This document shows, in pieces, positions 11,191-23,610 of a DNA stretch of 64,000 bases. Position 1 is the stretch's first letter. Each line of letters opens with the position of its first letter. The translations under genes and the position numbers were made by a program. The DNA is from Termitomyces sp. T153 (lineage: Eukaryota; Basidiomycota; Agaricomycetes; Agaricales; Lyophyllaceae), in assembly GCA_018296165.2 (NCBI GenBank), contig JACKQL020000034.1:525426-589425 (forward strand), read 5' to 3'. A model generated the notes under the pieces. The model did no database searches and was not told where the DNA came from. It saw only the letters and a list, made by a program, of their open reading frames with translations.

Positions 11191-13866
11191 CTGCATGACT
11201 CCAATCTGCTGCTCTGGAGGTTGCCCTTACACCAGCTTTCCTGCACTTATAGCAGTTTGCAGACTGCCCAGCATCCTTGCTGGGTTGGCCAGATGCTATG
11301 GCCACAACATTTTTTCCTGCAGCAGGATCCTTTCTTGCTGCCTGCACTGCAGCCCTAGGCCCACACCACCTCTTGGTATCAATGGTCTCAAGGCCATGCA
11401 TATAACTGGCCTCTTCACTGACTACAATGGCTGTGACCACCCAAGCTGCCCAGTCACCTCTATCCACCTGGCTAATACAGTCCCTATTGCTGGGGACTGC
11501 GCTGCTGCTAATGACAGCTGCCATACTGACCAACTTTTCTTGCTGTGCTCTAAATAGTGCACAGCTGTTTTAATGCTACTCTCATAAGCTTTGGCCTCCA
11601 AGACAAACTCCTCAACTGTATTTACTTTGGGAGCCAGTACACCATTGCATATTAATGCCATGAGCATGTCAGAGAGTATTTCCTCCAAGAACTGCTCATG
11701 AATAGTAAATTTGTTGGGGAACACAGCCATGTTTTGAGCATGGTTGAGCAAGGCATCATAGAAGCCTTGCACCCCTTCTTCAACTGCATATACTGCATCA
11801 TGAAATGCATTGTGTGCATCCTGCATTGTTGAAGGTTGTACAAACCAATTGTACAGTCCAAGAATCATGTCCTCAAACCTCCAGTGGGACTGGGCCCTAT
11901 TGACATGTATGACATGTCATAGGTACCATTTCAGCACACTTGCCACTAGGAAGTCCATTCAAATTAGGACTTTCTCACAATCACACCCTTCCCCAGCATA
12001 CTGAGCTACAGCATAGAATATGCAAATGCTCATCAGCCAGTCTTCAAGTTTACTGAACTTGGCAGACCCTGCATAGGGAGTGATTGTTTTAGATGGATCA
12101 CTCTACCTGGGCTTGAGTTCTTCTGGTATAGTCAGTCATACTACAAGCAAATGTTCCATCACTGCCCTCAGGCAATTGTGCATTGTCTGGCAGTGATATT
12201 TATGGGCTTCCTCCACTCCTGGAGTCATGAAGCATCCACAATGTTGTGGCAGCATAGAGAACTGCCATGGCTATCTCTCTGGGAGGACTGTAATCCTCCT
12301 CCTGCCAGCTCTGCATACCATGAGAGCCTTCATCTGGTCCTCCTGGATCTGGTGGACCTCCTTCTGGGGGTGGTGGTAGTCCACAACCAGGAAAAGGTGG
12401 TCCTCTTTCTGGACCTCCACCTCCTCCTCCCAGGCCCTGGGGTCTACAGTGTGGCATAGACAGAGGGGACAACACAGGATCACTCTCTGGTGATTCTCAT
12501 CCTGGGTCTTCTCCACCCACAAATCTTTCTCCAGACCAATTTGCAGATGTGTTTGCTCCACACCCTGTGTTTCTCTAGGAATCTGTGGAGCTCTGACTAG
12601 TCCCAGCATGTCCATCTTTGAGAGGGGAGTGCAAGTCATGCTCCTGCTTCTTGATAGGCTTGGTTCATTCTGGTGGAGCATACCCTTCAGGCCATGCATC
12701 ATAGGCAGTGTTCCCTTGGAACACCACCCCTTGATCATTCATGTAGGACTGCCCAAAGTCCTCCAGGTCCCCATTGCAAAATCTCTGTAGAGCAATTTGA
12801 TCTTCCCATGTCAGCGCTCTCTGTGTAGACCCACCAGGTCTATGCCACACCAGTGGTTGCTCTACCATAATCACTGACCCTGCATCAGTAGATGCCAAGT
12901 CCAGCTTATGATCATGCCCAATGAGGCCCATCATTGATGGTCTACTGCAGCCTGTATAGCCACATAATCACACAGCATTTCACCAGGCTGTTGTGGTGCT
13001 TGCAACAGAGTCAATGCTTCATTGACTGGGGACAGAGGGGCACATAAGCTCCCCCAATATACAGAGATGGCATCACAGATGATGCCTGCAACCCCCACAG
13101 CTTCTTGCGCTGGAGGTAATCTGTTACCTCCTGTGCTAAGAACAGCATGTAAATGTCCATATATTTCAATGGATCAGTTGGGATAATATTGTCTCCCAAT
13201 GATCTTTGAATCACAATGTGCTTAGCTACTCTTGCAGCTAAATGTTGCTGAGTTGAGGTCTTAGGAACCTTAACATGACTCTGCCAGAATGCCATTACCC
13301 TTCAACAAAGGATGTCATCTGGGTGAGCCTCACCATTTGTATCAGAGGTGTCTCTGACATCCTCTGGTATCATTTCAATGAATGCAGCTGGGGCTGCTAT
13401 CCACATACCCAGCACTGGCCCAGCTTGTGATCTTACAGACCCACAAGCCCTGTACAGAGTCTTCTCCATTCCTTAGCAATATTCCCACCATCAAGGAGTT
13501 GATTGGACCTCCTGCAGCAATTGGGAAGAATCAGAGTCCTTCCAGCCTCAGTGTTGTGGGCACATACAAAGGGGTTTTCCCCTTGTCTGACAACACCACT
13601 GGGCCTCCTGGCTCTGCTGCCAGATACAGTCAAGTAGAGGGCCCTTGTGAGCCCTCTGCTGGAATGCCCTCACAACCACCTGCAGGTGGTCATACCAGAG
13701 TGACTGCAGGCAGTCCTCCTGGTATCACAGCACTGTCCCTCCCTCTATCATGGTGTGATGTGGCAGATTCTGACATCCCATGTGGAGCACTCTTCAATGC
13801 TCTATCAAACTCTGTCTCAGACCTAGGCCCAAGCACCTGACCTTCCATGGTCACCACTGTGCCCAT
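11191..13866 (-). pseudogene. Gag of gypsy family C, reverse orientation, broken
   Basis: A plausible ATG at 13,866 (rev.) opens 'MGTVVTMEGQVLG', and gag-like sequence runs down to a zinc-knuckle start 'AIASGQPSKDAGQSANCYKC' at about 11,250. The capsid-like part is clearest at 11,430-11,868 ('FYDALLNHAQNM.VFPNKFTIHEQFLEEI'). The zinc knuckle is cut off after its first two cysteines. A plus-strand fragment at 29,114-29,308 carries the same 'AIASGQ..KD..Q...CYKC.K.GHF' block intact, so both belong to one family. Several frames and stops show that it is dead. Open frames on the plus strand here are shadows. Confidence 0.65.
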
Positions 13867-14454
13867 TGTGGAAGGTGCACATCAAAAATTTTAACATGCT
13901 GATCATATCTAGTGGCAGTGAACTTCTTTTACAGAAGTTTGAGTTTCTGACTCACAAACAAGTTATTGCTTGTTTGACTTAAAAAAATGTAACATTTCCA
14001 TTATGGGTCACACAGCTTACAGTTCACCCAACATAAGTCAAAACCAGTCAATAGTTCTGTCTATGAAGTATGAAGTAAGGTGCTGCCTTATGTAAGTACT
14101 AGTACAATACTTTTAGGGATAGTGTCACATGATGCTATCAGTGTAATTAACCAATAAGTAAGATATATATGCATGTAACGGATGCTCCGTTACACTGCAG
14201 CACTCAAGAAGAGGCAAGGTACATCACTAACCCTGGAAATTGGACCCAACAAGGACTTGGAGCTTGAGACTCCACATGCACGTGACCCTTTGCCAGTGAT
14301 CCTTGACTCAGATACTGAGACAGTGTGGCAAGGCAGTGTCAACTATTATGGCAGTACAAATGAAGTTGAAACCAACTCACAGGATGTTTTTGAGGCAGAG
14401 TCAGCTGACCCTGTCATTGTAATGCATCATACTGTGTAATTACAGTAAAAATGT
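13867..14454. other. Repeat-like DNA without a recognisable gene
   Basis: This lies upstream of the reversed family C gag and could be its leader or LTR, but no paired LTR is visible. An 85-codon plus-strand frame (14,182-14,436) has no recognisable family. A short palindrome GTAACGGATGCTCCGTTAC lies at about 14,175-14,193. CpG is rare. No gene is supported. Confidence 0.4.
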
Positions 14455-14980
14455 AATGCAATATCCTCTGTAACATAAATTAAGTACTGCATGAAGGTAA
14501 TGCATGACACTGATGCATCACCAATGCATTAGGAATGAATGAAAAGTACACTACATGGGGATTGCACCCAGATCATCATGCATAGAAATTTACAACAAGT
14601 AACACCAATGACCATTAGACTAGCAAAAAAGTTGAGATGAGGTGGTATTATCTAAGGGGAGCAAGCTCCCCTTACTAGATATCCCTGTCTGAAGCCATAA
14701 CCAACCTAATAAAAAACCTAGCTGGACCATAATTGGCTAACAGTGCAAGCCATAGACAGCTTGCCCAACACTACACATAAATTAATGTTTATGTAACTTG
14801 AGATCAATATGGTGTATTGGTTATGTTGTTTCTTATAGTGTTTGTGTATTCTCCCTGGAGGTTGTTTGTTCAATTTTATGGTAGGGCAGTTTTTTTCAAT
14901 TCCTAATGCATCAGTGATGCATTAGTGTGATGCATTACTTCCGTACGATACTTAATTTAAGTTATAGAGGATATTGCATT
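14455..14980. mobile_element. 526-bp inverted-repeat element (MITE-like) with a tRNA-like core
   Basis: The first about 80 bp (14,455-14,537) and last about 80 bp (14,898-14,980) are imperfect inverted repeats, both beginning AATGCAATATCCTCT when read inward. Repeated GATGCAT units lie inside each arm. The core holds, on the minus strand, TAGTCTAATGGTCA (14,609-14,622) and GGGTGCAATCCCC (14,557-14,569). These resemble RNA polymerase III boxes A and B at tRNA-like spacing. A 9-bp-stem hairpin (AAGGGGAGC/GCTCCCCTT) lies near 14,655. There is no coding capacity. The outer target duplication is unclear (GT on both sides at best). Confidence 0.6.
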
Positions 14981-15146
14981 GTTCGTACGCAATCTTAGGT
15001 GTATCAAGCTAGGCTAATCCGTCATTAGATACTTTTCCAATTATTAATTGTTCAATGAACAACGAGTTCTGCCCCGGCAAATCAGGGCCGTGACCAATAC
15101 CTAAAATCTACGGCATCGACTAGAGATTGTTGTGCTTCATTCAGAT

Positions 15147-18100
15147 TCAGCTCAGCTCTCGATACCAATTTTTCCAGGGCGCTAGTCGTTCATGGCACAA
15201 TTCTCGATGTGCCTGAACTGATTTTGCAATCTCTCTGCACCAAGTATTGTATCTTTGTCTTTCTAGAGAACCCTGTGTAATCTCCTTTGTATAATATGAG
15301 TTTTGTATGGCTTCGAGAATGAACATGCTCCTACCGAACTGTTATGCTTCATCGCCTGATAGATTCTTATACATAGCCCAATCAACGTCTCACGCTCATC
15401 TAGAGATGTAGCCGTATTTGCAAAGCAGTCTGCGAGGTTCTTGATTATACCTGTAGAATGATAAGCTTCAAATGCTAGAAGCCGTTTGAGATTCGGTTCT
15501 TACTTTGTAAGATGTAGGTCGGTTCCTGCTCATCAGGATAGTTCACCAGTTCTTCAATCGATAAGCCAACAAGAAGTGGATGTTGGCCTCCATCAATGTC
15601 CAAGACCAAGTGAATGAAGTCACGTTCGTTCATCGGGTCTATTGAGACCAGCGCTGTCAACAAGGCTTCTAGATACATGTTTTTGTAGTCCTAAGAAGGA
15701 TGAGTGAGTAAAGACCTTGACAAGAGACGGTGACCGACCGAATAAGTCATTGGATCGATCTTCAACAGTCTCTTCATGAACGACAGGTGCAGAAGTTTGC
15801 GCGTGGATTCCGAGAGATCCTTCCAATTTGTTCTCATATCCAAGTACATCTGCCATGACTAGAATTCAAAGGTCAGAATGCCATTTCTTTCGCGCGAAAA
15901 AGGCTACCTGCCTTTGTGTTACGCCCCGCGTGCACTGTCACATCAGCGCAGCCAAGCCAGCATTCCAACCAAACTTCAGTTTGAATGTAGTTGCGTTTGA
16001 TAAATGAACCGGTATTTGTGACTCTTTTGTTGAGGTTACGCCAAACCCACCAGGACAGTGTTGACATCATATACTTGGAAATAAATAAACTCAAATGGGT
16101 ACTCAATGTGGTTGACGACTTACGATATTGAGTTTCTCTTCTTTGCCTGTGAATTCACTGACTCCTTTCATTGGGACTTCGAAATCATAGGCGTCAAGTG
16201 CAGCCAAGAGTTCCGGGTCATCGTAATCTATATCCATCGTTGGATAATCGTCCTGGCTTTCTTGCGATTCTCCTGTGGTGAGTTTTCTGGTTGGGAGCCC
16301 ATGAGGAGGTAGAGCTCCCTTACGAGCATCAATAAATACTTGTAGCATCTGCCGAATCTGTTCAGCCACCGCAGGTTGTTCAGAGAGATTAGGAACTTTT
16401 ATAATTGGATCAAGAGCTTCTGTTCAACTGTAGCATTATATTATGGTCATGCGAGATGAGACAGCAGCGCACCGAGCAGCGCAAATTCAGGGTAATCCGA
16501 ATCAGCTTGGAATACCTGTAAAATTTGTCGAACGGCTCCCACGAGTAACATGACAGATATAGCAGGCTTCACTTCTGACGTCTTGTGTTCTATAGCAAGC
16601 TTCTCTCCTAACGCCTTATGTTCGTTCGCCAAGATAGTAGCCATTTCTGACATCCAGTGACTGATGCTGTCAGTCGGCAACCTAGCCTTTTTCAACATAA
16701 TCGCGAGGTAGATCATGCCTCGAATCACCCCACATCGGGCGGTATCATCCGCGTCGGAAAAGTCGACATAACCTCGAGCAGTCGTCATGCGCTGTACGTG
16801 GCTTGAGGGGTCAAGATAAATAGCAACGGCCACTGCACTGAGCTTATTGTACAACATAGAAAGATCTTGTTTTGTTGTTGGTATTCTTTTAGAAAATGGG
16901 AGTTTAGCGACAGGTACTGCCATCGACAGCATCTTTTTGGCCTTGGGAGATAGAGGACGCGGAGCGGTGATCTCGTTCCGACCAACAGCCTGAAAAAGGA
17001 GCTTTAAAAAAACAATGAAAGCGGTGTCTCTAGGATCGAGTTTCTCGAAGACGCTCCAGTCGTTGTGAATGAGGAAGAAAGGATAATCGGGTTTCTGAAG
17101 CTCATGATGGAGACCAGCGAAATTGCGGCTTTGAAAGACTTTACTGAGACAGTCGAGGACATCCGAAACTTCGTCAAGTTCCCAGTGCCAACGATTTCTC
17201 AAGAGGAAACAACGCTGTGTGATCCACTTGGCATAGAAGTCGCGTTTATGTAGACTTTGCTGAGACAAGGCACCATCTGCGGCAACATCGACAGTAAGAC
17301 GAACCTGTTTCAGGGCACACACAACGAGTTCCCAAGACGCAGGAAGACGTGACACACTAGTCGTCATGCCATGGACAGAGAATTGCGTAAGAGCACATAG
17401 ACCAAAAACTGAATGCCATACCCATTCGCTGGCCTCCAATGGGTTTTTCAATAGTCTAGGTGTTGATTTCAGAGTTTCTTGCAATAAGAACGAGAAGGGA
17501 TGAAGTAGCTTCTTGGTCGAGTCGTCGAGATTATTCCGACTATCAAGAAGATGGAACAGAGAAACCCACAGCTCCGCGACGTACTGATCCAGAATTGAGT
17601 CATCACGCAAGACACCTTCCTTTAAAGAGGCTATAACAGACTCAACTCCGTGACTCCAAAGATAGTCCATCAATAGAGGAACGGACTGTCTTAAGATCGT
17701 ACCTGATGTTGAGAATTCGGTTAGAAGATCGAGGCGGGCTGAAATCTCTACAGCGAACCAGCAAATAGCCAACGTGAAGGTATCCAATGACAATGGATGA
17801 ACGGATTGACCACGCATGCGGTCCACGAATGTTGAGACTTGCTCCCGGACTGTATTCTTCAAGAGTTCGATATCAAGTTCTGTTGCTGAAGCAAGAAGCC
17901 ACGACAAAGATTGATTGGCCGCACGCTGAATTCCTCGCCATTCTTGTTGCTCCCAAGTATCTGGGGCCCCAGGAAGATTCGTTACGATAGCGGAAAGCTC
18001 ATCGAAAACTTGTTTCAAGGATTTGATGAAGTTGTCAACGCTGGAGTCCGGACCAAAGTCGATACCATGAAAAATAATCTTAGCAGGCAAAGGTGGAGGC

Positions 18101-21100
18101 TGTTCACCATGAATGACGCTGATCAACTCATGAAGCCAGCCTTTTCGAATGTATGAATTGGCACCGAAGGTCAGTCCAGATTGTAAGACTTCGACTCCAC
18201 AATCAAGGCGAAGAAGTCGGGCTTGCGGTCGTGCCTCGGTCTCTTCGTCGAGCTGGAAACCAGATGATGGTCTTCGTTCCGTAACTCGTTCTTTGCAGTT
18301 GGTCGGTTTGTCCTCACCTTGAGGAAGAGGAGTGATAGCCTGCGAAAAGCCCACATCTTCTATATTTACGGTCATCATGACCCTTTTCTTTCGGCCACTG
18401 ACCAAATGTGTGCAGTCAGATGTGAAGATGTGGACTCCATTCCCTTTGGCACGAGCTCGCCGTTCGCGCTCCTGCTGTTTCCTGTCCTTCTTTGGCAGGA
18501 ACGTGCCGAGCTCTGGCACTGGCATCACATCATCGCGTCCGTCATTGGCTTGGACATCAATAGAGCCAGATCGAGCTCTCCGAGAAGCAGGCGCGTGACT
18601 TCTCTTCCGCGACTTGGGGTTTGCAGGTTCCTTCCTGATATAACCATCCAAATTCGACCGCGTCTGGCATTCTCGTCGGCCTCCTTGTATCACCACATCG
18701 ATTTTGTACCTTGACGAATCAGCGCGCTTTGGTTTGTAAACCCTGTCTGGGAGCCGTTCTCTTGTCTTACGTCGACTGGATCCGCCGATCGTTCGTGTCC
18801 TTGTCAGCATCCAGTCAATCAGACTTTCCTCTCGCAAACGACCACCAGAAGAAGCGTGTTCCGTCTTTGGTTCACCATCACCAGCGAGATAGGCTTCAAT
18901 CTCCAAGTCATCCACCCCATCGCTATCATCTTCTTCGTCCACATCGTCATCGTCATCCTCTTCTGTATTTCCTGTAAGGTTCACGACATCATGGACTTCT
19001 CCTTGTCGGTCAATCCTCATCTTGAATCCAGATTGTACCTGTACCGATTCATTATCCAATGGAGAGTCCTGGTCGGAATCATACTGGTTGTCAGAACTTT
19101 CAGTATCGCCTTTGATTTCTTTTTTCCAGGAGTGACAGGCCCATCCGCTTCTCGACCGGCCGGAAAGGACAGCTGTTTCTTCATGCTCACTTTCTGACAA
19201 ATCCTTTGTATGCCGTTTGGTCTTGGATTTGGTCTTGGATTTGGGTTTGGAGGGTTCCGAAGAACGAGCGACGAATTGCTCGATCATAGAGTACGGATAC
19301 ATACGCAAGAGGGTCTTGGCGCCTTTAGGCATCTTCACTTTAGGCAGGATGTTCTCGTCGTCAACATCAGAACTATGTTCTGATCGTCTTTCGGAATCAG
19401 AAAAGTCGACAGAACCTCGAGTGTTAGGTCGTCCATCGAAATCGTCTGCTTCGTCGTGATTAATATAATGTGGTGAAGAGGAGCGAGAATTGGGAGGAGA
19501 AGTTGGAGAGGATATTCGAATAGACGTGGTCGGCATTGGGGACGAGGGAACGACCCGAGACCGCGACCGTGAGGCGTCTGAGTGCGTTCCAGGACGTGAT
19601 AGCGAAGGTTGTGAATCATTCTATACCACATATTCAGATGGCACTTCAATTAAGTAGGCTGAGAAAAACTCACCGACGAGATCGATAAAGTACGAGATCT
19701 TGGTGTGGATCTAGAGCTCCGTTTGACAGGAAATGCTTTCGGCCTTGCGCGTGCTTTCGCCCCCTCACTTTCTCCCCGGGCTAATCTGGCTTGCTTCTCT
19801 TTTTTCAATTGGGCCTTTCGTCGCTGACGTTCTAAGCACTTAGCTTCTTTTGAGAACCTCTGCATGCTCTTTGATTCTTCTTCTGAAGAAGGCAAGTCCT
19901 GAAGGAGCTCAGAATATTGCGGCGGTCGTTCTTCCAATGCAGGTCGGGCCGGGTCAATACCGCGTGAGTCTTCACGATGGGTGGCTTTTGTTCGAAGCTG
20001 CCATTGTCCACTGTCACTGTTGTCCTGAGCCTCCTCGATAGGTTGCCATGGAGCCTGCGACTCATCAAGATGGTCATCTGTGTGGTCATAGTGTTCGCGA
20101 TTCACTTGGCCTACATCACGGATATTGACTATGGCGTCAGGGTTAGCGCTTAGAGCTTGCTTGTAATGGTACTTTTCAACAGTATAAGGCTTGAGTTGAG
20201 CGGGAGCACGTTTTCGCAAGGGATAGCGTGAAATACTCGGTATATCTCCGTCGTTCAAGAGATTAGATTCGTCATCTTGCACATTTGGTGCCCGCAGAAC
20301 AAGGTCCGGTAAAATTGGGGGGAAGCAATAAGGTGGGCTCCGGGGAGAAGCCTGTGGAGGTGGTGGTGTCGCGAATGACATGTGCTGAGAGGAAACTGAA
20401 GGAACCTCACTGTTGAGTGGAGGCGTCGCCCGCAAGACGAATTGGCTACCATTATGAGGAAAACTATCCCTTTCAGGGAGGTCTTCTGGTCTTTCGTCTT
20501 TGTGCAGCGATATCTCTTGTCGAACAAGGTCTACAGAACCAGTGGCCTGAGAAGGAAACACGTCGAATAATGACATTGGATCGGGGGACAGTGATCGTAT
20601 TTGAATTCCCGGAGAAGATGTAAGTGGGGTAGATGAAAGCGACCTTTCATGCATAATTGGAGGCTCTGCATCATCAACCTTGGTCATTTCGGGTGGGCTT
20701 GACGATGGAGTGGGCAGCCTGTCGAGTGTCGGACTCGAGTTAGAATTGTTCAGATCTATCGGAGAAATGTGTATATCCGGGGGCTCCATTTCTTCAAAAG
20801 GAGGAATAAACGACGGGTTTGACAACACGGGAGGTAACTCGTCATTGAGCTCGTCGTTCTTCAGACCAGGCTCAGGCTGAGGTTGAACAGGATCCTGAGA
20901 CAATCTCCCAGGATCGTTATACCATATCGCAAGAACCGAAGGAGATAACCTGTGTGGATACGGGGGAGTCTGCAAGAGAGAGCTCGACTTTGGACTTGTG
21001 GCGGGGGACGAGGAAGTCGGAAGCCAAGTTACGGAGGGCGCATGCACAAGTGTTTTAGTAGGCGGTATATTTGATTCGAACTCGTGATAGAGCTTCAGAT

Positions 21101-21290
21101 ACACTTAGCGAAAGGTGATCACCAAAGATGATCATTCGACACGCACCTTTCTACGCTTTCTGGGTGTCTGACTCTCATGATCATGGATTACAGTTCCTTT
21201 CGCGTGAATACTGTTGACGTGTACGCACTCCAGTAATTTGAGCTCGAGCTCCTCGTCGTCGGATGTTTCCACGAACTCGTTGCCGTTCAT
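15147..21290 (-). CDS. mus7: Mus7/MMS22 family DNA repair protein
   Basis: This is a large multi-exon gene of roughly 1,900 codons. The start ATG at 21,290 gives 'MNGNEFVETSDDEELELKLLE'. Exons read well as 21,290-21,147, about 21,092-19,674, 19,620-16,473, 16,419-16,124, 16,073-15,908 and 15,858 downward. Two or three small 3' exons end at TGA 15,147-15,149. The splice site near 15,690 is uncertain. The N-terminal half is Ser/Pro-rich and acidic with little structure. The conserved Mus7 blocks are 'LDCGVEVLQSGLTFGANSYIRKGWL' (split here as a motif near 18,120-18,200), 'SEVWLECWLGCADVTVHAGR'-type sequence near 15,930-15,990 and 'LDIDGGQHPLL' near 15,590. In S. pombe and budding yeast the homologues work with the Rtt101/Rtt109-type pathway at damaged forks. 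The product acts in the nucleus. Family assignment is by remembered pattern. Confidence 0.85.
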
Positions 21291-21439
21291 GGCTGGACCT
21301 AAGGAAACGGGACCGAACGCGATAATGTCACAGTCACGTGGTCGGTCTAGAGTCACGTCATTATGACCACGTAAAGCGTCACGTGACTATTGACTTGTCT
21401 TGATTCGACTCGGCGTCCACAGCTTCCTTGTCCTGGACC
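21291..21439. promoter_or_regulatory. Divergent promoter between mus7 and makorin with four CACGT motifs
   Basis: Only 149 bp separate the two start codons. Within about 50 bp lie CACGTG (21,335-21,340), CACGT (21,354-21,358), CACGT (21,368-21,372) and CACGTG (21,380-21,385). The last sits in the perfect 10-bp palindrome GTCACGTGAC (21,378-21,387). CACGTG is the E-box bound by fungal bHLH factors such as Cbf1. No TATA box is obvious. Shared control of the two genes is an inference. Confidence 0.6.
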
Positions 21440-23549
21440 ATGACCGACGGCCATCGACCCATAACATCCAAGGCACGAGGTGTCTGCAAGTACTACACTA
21501 CAGAAAGAGGCTGCTTCAACGCCAACTACTGCAAGTTCCTCCACTCCAACGAGCCCGCTACCGATCCTTCGGGCTCACGGGCTCCTCTTCTCACTCCCTA
21601 CGACCAGGCGAAACGATGCAAATACTATGCTCAAGGTGAGCCGTAGTGTAGTTTGGCATGTATACTATACCAGTGCCTTACTTGCTCGTTGCCACAGGCT
21701 ATTGCAAGAGAGGGGATAAATGCTGGTTTGTCCATGAGAAGAGTGTAGTAGACGCAAAAGAGGAAGATCAAGATGACGATTGTTGCAGCGTTTGCTTTGA
21801 GAGGCCTTCACTCTATGGTCTTTTGGGTATGTTTTCGGCCCTGACTATCAGCTCATCTAATCGTCTGATTGTGTAGGCGGCTGCAACCACATCTTTTGTA
21901 TCGACGTATGTGATCTCCGTCATTCTCGAGTTCGATAATACCAGCTCACCAATGAAAAGTGTATACGTAAGTGGCGCGATCCCTCAGGCAAAGGTTCCGA
22001 TATCTCCAACATCAAGAAATGTCCTATGTGTCGTGCCCAATGCCGATATATCATACCTTCTTCACACTTTGTGATGGATGGCCCGGAGAAAGAGCGGATT
22101 GTTCAGAACTACAAGGACAGCATGGCACGGGTTCCCTGCAAGTATGTACACCATCTCATTCACATGTGCTTCTTTATTGAGTGGTTTCCAGGCACTTTAT
22201 GGCCACCAAAGGCAAAAATCCTAAAAAGCCGCTGTGTCCTTACGGAGCGGATTGCTTCTATCAACATCTCAACGATGATGGAACCGCCCACACTTTCCCG
22301 TACGGGGCCGAGATCGCCATGAGGGTGAGTGGGGATCCGTACACATGGCCCTACACGCTGATATATTTTTTCACGAAGAACTGGAGTTATTATAATCGCA
22401 ATCGTAATCGTCATCTATTCAGTTTACTGTCAGACGGTATGGACCCAAATTTCGGGGAAGAGGCCGATCTGGCAGGCAACTTTGCCATGGATATATTTCA
22501 TCGCATGTTATCTCAAGTCATGGAGTCGTCTCTGGAGGGACGCAACGTGGGGGCAACGAGAACTCCTGAGGAAACTCGGTTTCGGAGACTCTTAGAAGGC
22601 GATTCCGTCTTGAGATTCGAATTTATATCTGCTTTGTATGCCGCGCGCGCAAGAATCACGGGTGACGATAGCTCCGGAGATATCATTCGACCGGTCAATA
22701 TTTCGGAGTCGATGGCTTCGTCTAACTGGGATCTCGAAGGTGACGACGGAGATGAGGTTGACAATGGTTGGATATGGAATGAACTTGTCGCGGACACTGT
22801 TGAAAACGCGAATATAGACGCCATGGAGCATCTGGAATTGGTACGTTTGTTGGGTGCACGTACGGAAATGTTCTTGACATATATCATAGGTGGATAGTAC
22901 GGGTTCCCCACCTATTGTCAGGAGGCGCGATACCGAATCCCCAGTCCCGCCTCTGGAACCTATCAGTATCCTTCGTCAAGAGACACCTCCATCATCGGAA
23001 CCTATCGGTGCAGGAGGTGCTTTTCAAGATAATGATGATGAAATGCCTGCACTGCAAAGTGTATCCAACTTCAGCGATAGTGAAGATGATGAAGGTAATG
23101 CTGATGAGCCAGGCCGTTATGCCGATTACGATCCCCCAGATAACCTACTTCATTTGGAGAGTGTTACCCAACCCGAGGAGGAGGCTCGTTCTTCCTATAG
23201 CCGGAGGTTCAGCACGGTGGTTGAGAGAGAAAGGGGGAGAACTGATGGTTTCGAAGAAACCGAGGCATCTCATGAATCGACGCCTGTAGCATCGCCTATC
23301 GAGGATTCTGAGATTTCTGTTGTAATACCCGACGTGCCTACTTTCGAAACAACACAACCTGTTGTAACACCGCATTTAGAATCTGCGCTAGAACCGCCAT
23401 TTGTGACCGACGGGCGGGGGCGTGTGGTATGGAGTAACAAAGACTCGACGGAGACGATGACCTCCAATGAAACTCGAGAGTCTCGAGAGGATGTCCAGCC
23501 TCCTTCAAATGCCACTCGTTTGTTTGAATGGATGACAGGTTTCTTTTAG
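21440..23549 (+). CDS. Makorin-type RING E3 ubiquitin ligase with CCCH zinc fingers
   Basis: Seven exons are read: 21,440-21,635, 21,698-21,826, 21,877-21,905, 21,960-22,141, 22,192-22,324, 22,379-22,840 and 22,890-23,549. They give an open frame of 596 residues. Two N-terminal CCCH fingers ('CKYYTTERGCFNANYCKFLH' and 'CKYYAQGYCKRGDKCWFVH') precede a RING. That RING is completed by splicing to TGT at 21,960 (CSVCF..CNHIFC.DC..KW..CPMC), and a makorin-type CCCH follows ('CPYGADCFYQH', about 22,225-22,260). The family attaches ubiquitin to target proteins and may bind RNA. About 370 residues follow the last finger and are acidic and Ser/Thr/Pro-rich without a known domain. That is longer than animal makorins and typical of mushroom versions. 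hfi1 follows 61 bp downstream. Confidence 0.88.
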
Positions 23550-23610
23550 GACTACTAGAGCTAGCATCATGTATTAAATACACACGACACAAATAGTTGT
23601 AAACTACCCC

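Noticed and set aside
13382..13840. 152-codon plus-strand frame
   Set aside because: It is the complement of the reversed family C gag N-terminus. It shows no domain and is bounded by decayed repeat.
14557..14622. A functional tRNA gene
   Set aside because: Box-like sequences are present, but the acceptor stem and a clean cloverleaf could not be formed. It lies inside a repeat, so it is called tRNA-like only.
18717..19197. Plus-strand frames with membrane-like stretches
   Set aside because: They are antisense to the acidic, low-complexity exon of mus7. Leu/Ile/Phe runs are the complement of Glu/Asp/Lys codons.
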